Of a DNA stretch of 18,014 bases, positions 14,005 through 18,014 are shown in pieces (position 1 is the stretch's first letter; the number at the start of each line of letters is the position of its first letter). The notes beneath the pieces were generated by a model. It searched no databases. It was not told the DNA's origin and saw nothing but the letters and a program-made list of their open reading frames with translations. The translations under genes and the position numbers were made by a program. The DNA is from an uncultured Eubacterium sp. (GTDB taxonomy: Bacteria > Bacillota > Clostridia > Lachnospirales > Lachnospiraceae), in NCBI GenBank assembly GCA_910586225.1, contig CAJUIL010000047.1:1-18014 (forward strand). The letters are read 5' to 3'.

Positions 14005-15546
14005 TTATTTGCGTACAAGTAAAGATTCTCCTGTCATTTCCGCAGGCTTTTCCATTCCCATCATTTCGATCAAGGTTGGCACAATGTCCGCCAGACGTCC
14101 GCCTTCCTTTAACGTATAAGCCGGATCATAATTGATCAGAATAAACGGAACCGGATTTGTCGTATGCGCTGTAAACGGAACACCCGTTTCATAATCCACC
14201 AGCTGCTCCGCGTTGCCGTGGTCCGCACAAAGGAACATCTGCCCGTCTACCTCCAGCAGCGCTTCCAACGCTCTTCCGACACAGCCATCCACCGCCTCTA
14301 CTGCCTTTACCGCAGCTTCCATCACGCCGGTATGGCCAACCATATCCGGATTTGCAAAATTAATAATGATCACGTCATAGTCCTGTGAACGGATCGCCTC
14401 ACACAGCTTGTCGCATACCTGCGGCGCGCTCATCTCCGGCTGCAGATCATAAGTAGCTACCTTCGGAGATTTTACAAGTATACGCTCTTCCCCTTTATTT
14501 GGCTCTTCTACGCCGCCGTTAAAGAAGAACGTAACGTGCGCGTATTTTTCTGTCTCTGCAATTCTGGCCTGTGTCTTGCCATTCGCCGCAAGGAACTGGC
14601 CAAACGTATTATGAAGCTCTACTTTCTTAAACGCGATTTCCTTATTCGGGATCGTCACATCATATTCTGTAAAGCAGACATATTTCACCTGCTTTCTCGG
14701 TCCGCGCTCAAAGCCATTAAAATCATCACAGCAAAATACTCTTGTCATTTCTCTTGCACGGTCTGGACGGAAGTTAAAGAAAATAACGGAATCGTTATCT
14801 TTTACCGTCGCTACCGGATGACCGTCCTTTTCAATGACTGTCGGCAATACAAATTCATCCGTTTTATCATCATCATAAGAAGCCTGCATAGCGGCTACTG
14901 GATCCTGTGCCTTTACACCTTCGCCTTTTGTCAGCGCAAGATAAGCCTTTTCCACACGATCCCAGCGGTTATCACGGTCCATCGCATAATAACGTCCGGA
15001 AATAGTAGCGATCTGTCCAATGCCCAGCTCCTCCATTTTATCTACCAGCTCCTGGATAAAGCCTTTTCCTGACGAAGGCGCCGTATCACGCCCGTCCATA
15101 AAGCAATGTACATATACATTCGTAAGCCCTTCTTTTTTTGCAAGCTCCAAAAGGCCGTAAATATGCGTATTGTGGCTGTGCACGCCGCCGTCTGACACAA
15201 GGCCGAACAAATGCAGGTCGGAACCGTTATCCTTGCAGTTTTGTACTGCATTCAGCATTGCTTCGTTTTGAAAGAAATCACCATCTTCAATTTCTTTAGA
15301 AATCCTAGTAAGCTCCTGATACACGATGCGCCCTGCGCCCATGTTCAGATGCCCAACCTCCGAATTTCCCATCTGCCCATCCGGCAGACCAACAGCCAGG
15401 CCGCTTGCGTAACCCTTTACAAACGGATAATCCTTTTTCAGCTTGTCCAGTACCGGGGTATTTGCCTGTGCGACAGCATTTCCCTCACCTGTGTCATTTA
15501 AGCCAAATCCGTCTAAGATCATTAATACCGTAGGTTTTTTGCTCAT
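14005..15546 (-). CDS. gpmI: 2,3-bisphosphoglycerate-independent phosphoglycerate mutase
   Basis: Glycolytic enzyme interconverting 3- and 2-phosphoglycerate with two Mn ions; a member of the alkaline phosphatase superfamily. At 513 residues it has the usual length. Motifs are LMILDGFG (8-15, metal Asp12), GQMGNSEVGHLNMG (57-70, nucleophile Ser62), FMDGRDTAPSSG, NFRPDRAREM (substrate Arg) and ADHGNAEQL (441-449, metal ligands). The ATG at 15546 follows AGGAGG and a second AGAGGAAG. It is monocistronic as far as visible: its own promoter is about 40 bases upstream and a bidirectional terminator follows its stop. Confidence 0.97.
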   Translation of the reverse strand: MSKKPTVLMILDGFGLNDTGEGNAVAQANTPVLDKLKKDYPFVKGYASGLAVGLPDGQMGNSEVGHLNMGAGRIVYQELTRISKEIEDGDFFQNEAMLNAVQNCKDNGSDLHLFGLVSDGGVHSHNTHIYGLLELAKKEGLTNVYVHCFMDGRDTAPSSGKGFIQELVDKMEELGIGQIATISGRYYAMDRDNRWDRVEKAYLALTKGEGVKAQDPVAAMQASYDDDKTDEFVLPTVIEKDGHPVATVKDNDSVIFFNFRPDRAREMTRVFCCDDFNGFERGPRKQVKYVCFTEYDVTIPNKEIAFKKVELHNTFGQFLAANGKTQARIAETEKYAHVTFFFNGGVEEPNKGEERILVKSPKVATYDLQPEMSAPQVCDKLCEAIRSQDYDVIIINFANPDMVGHTGVMEAAVKAVEAVDGCVGRALEALLEVDGQMFLCADHGNAEQLVDYETGVPFTAHTTNPVPFILINYDPAYTLKEGGRLADIVPTLIEMMGMEKPAEMTGESLLVRK

Positions 15547-15585
15547 GTTTTCTTCCTCTTTCCTCCTAAATATTTTTCTTACTAT

Positions 15586-15614
15586 AAAATAGCACGAATT
15601 GACTGATTTCTCAA
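15586..15614 (-). promoter_or_regulatory. Sigma-A promoter of gpmI
   Basis: On the minus strand TTGAGA (15614-15609), 17-base spacer, TATTTT (15591-15586) preceded by TGC, an extended -10. The leader is about 33 bases and contains the AGGAGG site. The position argues against a real gene reading through here. Confidence 0.65.
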
Positions 15615-15642
15615 CTCTAAATCGAATTTTTGTAAAAGAATA

Positions 15643-15840
15643 TCAGCAAGTACCGATTTTTTGTCCCTTCCCTTCCTGATCATCCGCCGGATTTTGAGTA
15701 ATGACCTCAATATTAATCTTGGAATCTGGTATTTCCAATCCCCAATTATCCCAGCCATGATAATTATTTCGTGCAAATAATTCAATTTTCTCCTGATCCG
15801 GAAACATTTTCTTATGTAATTCCTTTGTATCTGATCGATC
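15643..15840 (-). pseudogene. C-terminal remnant of an MT-A70 family DNA adenine methyltransferase
   Basis: One minus-strand frame encodes about 65 residues ending at TGA 15643. It contains KIELFARNNYHGWDNWG, which matches the C-terminal signature (K-x-ELFAR...GWDxWGNE) of MT-A70 adenine methyltransferases common in phages and mobile elements. A residue pattern like RSDTKELHKKMFP precedes it, as in that family. The frame is closed by TAA just upstream, and the catalytic DPPW and AdoMet-binding parts are absent, so only the tail of the gene survives. No good ribosome site is seen. The stretch 15547-15940 otherwise holds only the gpmI promoter and the hairpin at 15898-15928. Confidence 0.6.
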
Positions 15841-15897
15841 ATTTTAACTATTACTTAAAGCCTTATCTAGACTAAGGAATATTCATCATGAATAATA

Positions 15898-15928
15898 TAC
15901 GGGCAGCTTCGGTACCGTTCTGCCCGTA
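15898..15928 (-). terminator. Hairpin downstream of the acetyltransferase gene
   Basis: TACGGGCAG and CTGCCCGTA are perfect reverse complements (nine pairs) around 13 bases that contain the palindrome CGGTACCG. On the minus strand it follows the acetyltransferase stop by 12 bases and is followed by TATATTATT, a weak T-rich tail. Probably the end of the two-gene minus-strand unit. Confidence 0.55.
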
Positions 15929-15940
15929 CATTTTGACTTC

Positions 15941-16705
15941 TTAAATATTCACCACACAGCTCATCTCATGCCACTGGACCCCTCCCCAGACAGAATCCGA
16001 CACCCCATGATCACGAAACCCCATCTTTCGATACATCTTTACCTTTTGCGGCTTACACGTCAATACTACCAGCTTCTTTCCATTTTCCCTCTGCCTGCGC
16101 AGATAGGTATACATCAGTTCCCGTGCAATCCCCTGCCTGCGGTACTCCGGCAATACATCCACTCCTAAGATCATCACATTCCCGCCCTGCGGGTCATGTA
16201 AGCTGACATCCGTAAAAAATTCATCCCGCAAATTGTATTCCTTTGTCGAAAGCCCGTTGATAAATCCGACCAGCCTGCCCGTATGCTTGTCTCTTGCGGT
16301 CAAAAACAGTTCCGGCGCCTGTTCCACGCGCTGCTGCATGATCTGTGCCGTACAAGCCTCTTTTGGCGGGAAACACTCCTGCTCGATCCATGCCGCCTGC
16401 TCGATTTCGTCGGGCACAATCTTTCGAAACTCAAATTTCTCATACAAGTCCACATCCGGCAGGCCATATTTTTGCAAAAGCGCCCTAGCCGACTCCTTAC
16501 CCTTTTCGGACAAATACACATATCTGCTCTTTTTTGGCTGCCAGAGCATCTGATCATCCTCCAATTTTTGAAGGATTCCAAAATCATAGCCCTTCCAAGC
16601 TGTTTCCATATACCGGCAATATTCGTTGCTATCCTGCATCCTTGTCAGATACATCAGCATCATCGATAGATCCTGTACCGCCTCTTCCCATGATTGTTTA
16701 TCCAT
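15941..16705 (-). CDS. DUF6429-like N-terminal domain fused to GNAT acetyltransferase
   Basis: A two-domain 254-residue protein. Residues about 8-80 resemble DUF6429, a winged-helix-like domain: LMYLTRM, TAWKGYDFGILQKLED, KKSRYVYLSEKGK. Residues about 90-254 form a GNAT N-acetyltransferase with the acetyl-CoA loop GVDVLPEYRRQGIARELM (181-198; RRQGIA is the R/Q-x-x-G-x-A motif) and the closing MYRKMGF. It resembles the AANAT/aminoglycoside-type branch with an ECFPPKEAC segment near 110-118. The acceptor is unknown. The start has GAAGGGG about 10 bases upstream. It follows the nucleotidyltransferase-like gene by 24 bases, so the two are probably one transcript. A DNA- or RNA-binding role for the N-terminal domain is only a guess. 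Confidence 0.85.
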   Translation of the reverse strand: MDKQSWEEAVQDLSMMLMYLTRMQDSNEYCRYMETAWKGYDFGILQKLEDDQMLWQPKKSRYVYLSEKGKESARALLQKYGLPDVDLYEKFEFRKIVPDEIEQAAWIEQECFPPKEACTAQIMQQRVEQAPELFLTARDKHTGRLVGFINGLSTKEYNLRDEFFTDVSLHDPQGGNVMILGVDVLPEYRRQGIARELMYTYLRRQRENGKKLVVLTCKPQKVKMYRKMGFRDHGVSDSVWGGVQWHEMSCVVNI

Positions 16706-16729
16706 AATCTAAGCCCCTTCTTCCTCTAT

Positions 16730-17935
16730 TTATTGAAACAGCCGCAGCTGCTCCACCAGCAAGCTGCGCCTGCCCGCCTTCTTAATGATATTGCGCAAGG
16801 AGGCCCTGCGAAGCCTGCGGTTGTTATGCAAAAACCGCGCCAGCGTCAGTGCCCACAAAAACGGCCAGCACACGACAATACGCCCCGCTTCCGGAAAATT
16901 CAAATGCATCTGGTGCTGAAATTCCCGCACATACGCGCTCACTCCGCTCCCCCGCATCGCCACCATACGGTCTGTCTGCGCCCTGCCAAATTCACCGGCC
17001 TCTAAAACCTCCTGCAAAAACGCCTGCACCAGCTCCCCTGGTACCGTCTCAGTCTGCAAAAACGCCGCCTTCTCCTGCGAAAGACCCATCTGAAGCACAC
17101 ACGCAGCCGTCAGCACCCGTACAAACTGTCCCGTACCGCTTTGCTCCAAAAGCTCTAAAAAACGCTGCTTTTCCTCCTCGCCGACCTCGCGGTTCCAAAA
17201 AAGCGTCCAGTCACACAGATTTTTCAGACCGAACCCCTCCCGTAAAAAATGCTGCAGCATATGCAATACAAGATAAAACGCATGATACGCATCCGCAGGC
17301 TCCGTAAGCTCCAGCCCCCAAGTCTTGTTTTTTACAATATGCCGCCCATATTCCGCCAGCAGGCGCTCCAAATACTGGTTCACCCTCTGGTCGTCAAACG
17401 GCTCTGTCAGCGTATGATGCAGCTCGACGGTGATCCCTTCCGCATTTTTCAGGCTGACATGATGCAGCGCCAGCTGTTGTCCGGCTGTCTGAAAACCAGC
17501 CTGCAACAGCAGCTGCAGCGCACGCTCCCTGTCAGCCTCCAGTGGGATCAAAAGATCTACATCCCCAGACTTACGATATTCCGGCACCGGATACAAAGCC
17601 GCTGTCACCGCACCCTTTAACGTAACCGCCGTGATCCCATGCCTGCCCAAATACGCAACCAGATAAGACGTCAAAAACAGCAGTCTGTAATTTGCCAGTA
17701 CAACCTCCTGTGTCTCCTTTTGCAGCCGCTTCATGCAATCTGCAGGCACATCCGGACACGTTTCCAGCACGTCGTAAAGCACCGCCGATACCGCATGGGA
17801 CTGCGCCAGACAAAGCAGCCTTTCCCAATCCGGCTGCCTGTCTGTAAGCAATGTATGGATATTTTCTGCTTTTCCAACCGCAGCACGCAGCAGGCCAAGT
17901 AGGACCTGCTCCTCTGCACTTTCGATCGCCGCCAT
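16730..17935 (-). CDS. NTP_transf_5-family nucleotidyltransferase-like protein
   Basis: A 401-residue protein of the uncharacterised nucleotidyltransferase family (NTP_transf_5). The core has LKGA (106-109), LYPVPEYRKSGDVDLLI (114-130) with the Asp125-x-Asp127 metal pair of the polymerase-beta-like fold, and VELHHTL after it. The C-terminal half is helical, with WALTLARFLHNNRR near the end. Members often lie in capsule or peptide-modification loci, but neither context is seen here. The frame also opens at TTG 17941, only four bases after AGGAGG. I chose ATG 17935, ten bases after it. Reaction and substrate are unknown. The acetyltransferase gene follows at 24 bases. The 79 bases upstream to the window edge show no clear promoter. 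Confidence 0.82.
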   Translation of the reverse strand: MAAIESAEEQVLLGLLRAAVGKAENIHTLLTDRQPDWERLLCLAQSHAVSAVLYDVLETCPDVPADCMKRLQKETQEVVLANYRLLFLTSYLVAYLGRHGITAVTLKGAVTAALYPVPEYRKSGDVDLLIPLEADRERALQLLLQAGFQTAGQQLALHHVSLKNAEGITVELHHTLTEPFDDQRVNQYLERLLAEYGRHIVKNKTWGLELTEPADAYHAFYLVLHMLQHFLREGFGLKNLCDWTLFWNREVGEEEKQRFLELLEQSGTGQFVRVLTAACVLQMGLSQEKAAFLQTETVPGELVQAFLQEVLEAGEFGRAQTDRMVAMRGSGVSAYVREFQHQMHLNFPEAGRIVVCWPFLWALTLARFLHNNRRLRRASLRNIIKKAGRRSLLVEQLRLFQ

Positions 17936-18014
17936 AAACAAGCTTCCTCCTTTGATAGATAGAGTACTCTCGGAAACTCACAGCCCTTGAAAACACTGTG
18001 GTTTCAAAGCGCTC

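Noticed and set aside
15582..15842. 86-codon minus-strand frame upstream of gpmI
   Set aside because: It has no ribosome site and runs over the gpmI promoter. A different frame in the same stretch shows recognisable MT-A70 similarity.
17571..17996. 141-codon minus-strand frame at the right edge
   Set aside because: Out-of-frame shadow of the nucleotidyltransferase-like gene, with unlikely composition.

Overview
The window reads as the chromosome of an anaerobic Firmicute, most likely a Lachnospiraceae-type Clostridia. The basis is a type III glutamine synthetase, a ferredoxin-type glutamate synthase split over three genes, an ANTAR antiterminator, strong AGGAGG-like ribosome sites and canonical TTGACA/TATAAT promoters. 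No rRNA, tRNA, CRISPR array or intact mobile element was seen.

Region 1 (1-7670) is an ammonium-assimilation locus. A type III glutamine synthetase gene (minus strand) faces away from a five-gene operon on the plus strand: the glutaminase domain, the ferredoxin/FMN domain and the GXGXG domain of glutamate synthase, then a short type I glutamine-synthetase-like protein, then an ANTAR-domain regulator. The 368-base divergent region carries two near-consensus promoters. Each leader folds into small stem-loops with six-base loops (A at loop position 1, G at position 4) that are mutually exclusive with intrinsic terminators. This is the known layout of ANTAR antitermination, so the last gene of the operon very probably controls both transcripts. 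The regulator has a degenerate receiver without the phospho-acceptor Asp. The type I GS-like protein has Lys where the catalytic flap Glu is expected. Together they suggest a glutamine-sensing circuit that does not use phosphorylation. This is the most interesting part of the window.

Region 2 (7679-13174, minus strand) runs galK, a small stand-alone domain like the middle domain of fatty-acid kinase FakA, galT, then hisC and a DUF368/PopT undecaprenyl-phosphate transporter. galK has a clear promoter. The small gene and galT follow it closely. hisC is separated from galT by a short gap with two strong hairpins, and popT follows hisC by 13 bases.

Region 3 (13086-15614) holds a divergent PAP2-family membrane protein and, converging on it, the glycolytic gene gpmI. 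The two share a bidirectional terminator. Upstream of gpmI is a decayed C-terminal scrap of an MT-A70 adenine methyltransferase.

Region 4 (15898-18014, minus strand) holds an NTP_transf_5 nucleotidyltransferase-like gene followed by a DUF6429-GNAT fusion acetyltransferase. No function can be assigned to this pair from the sequence.
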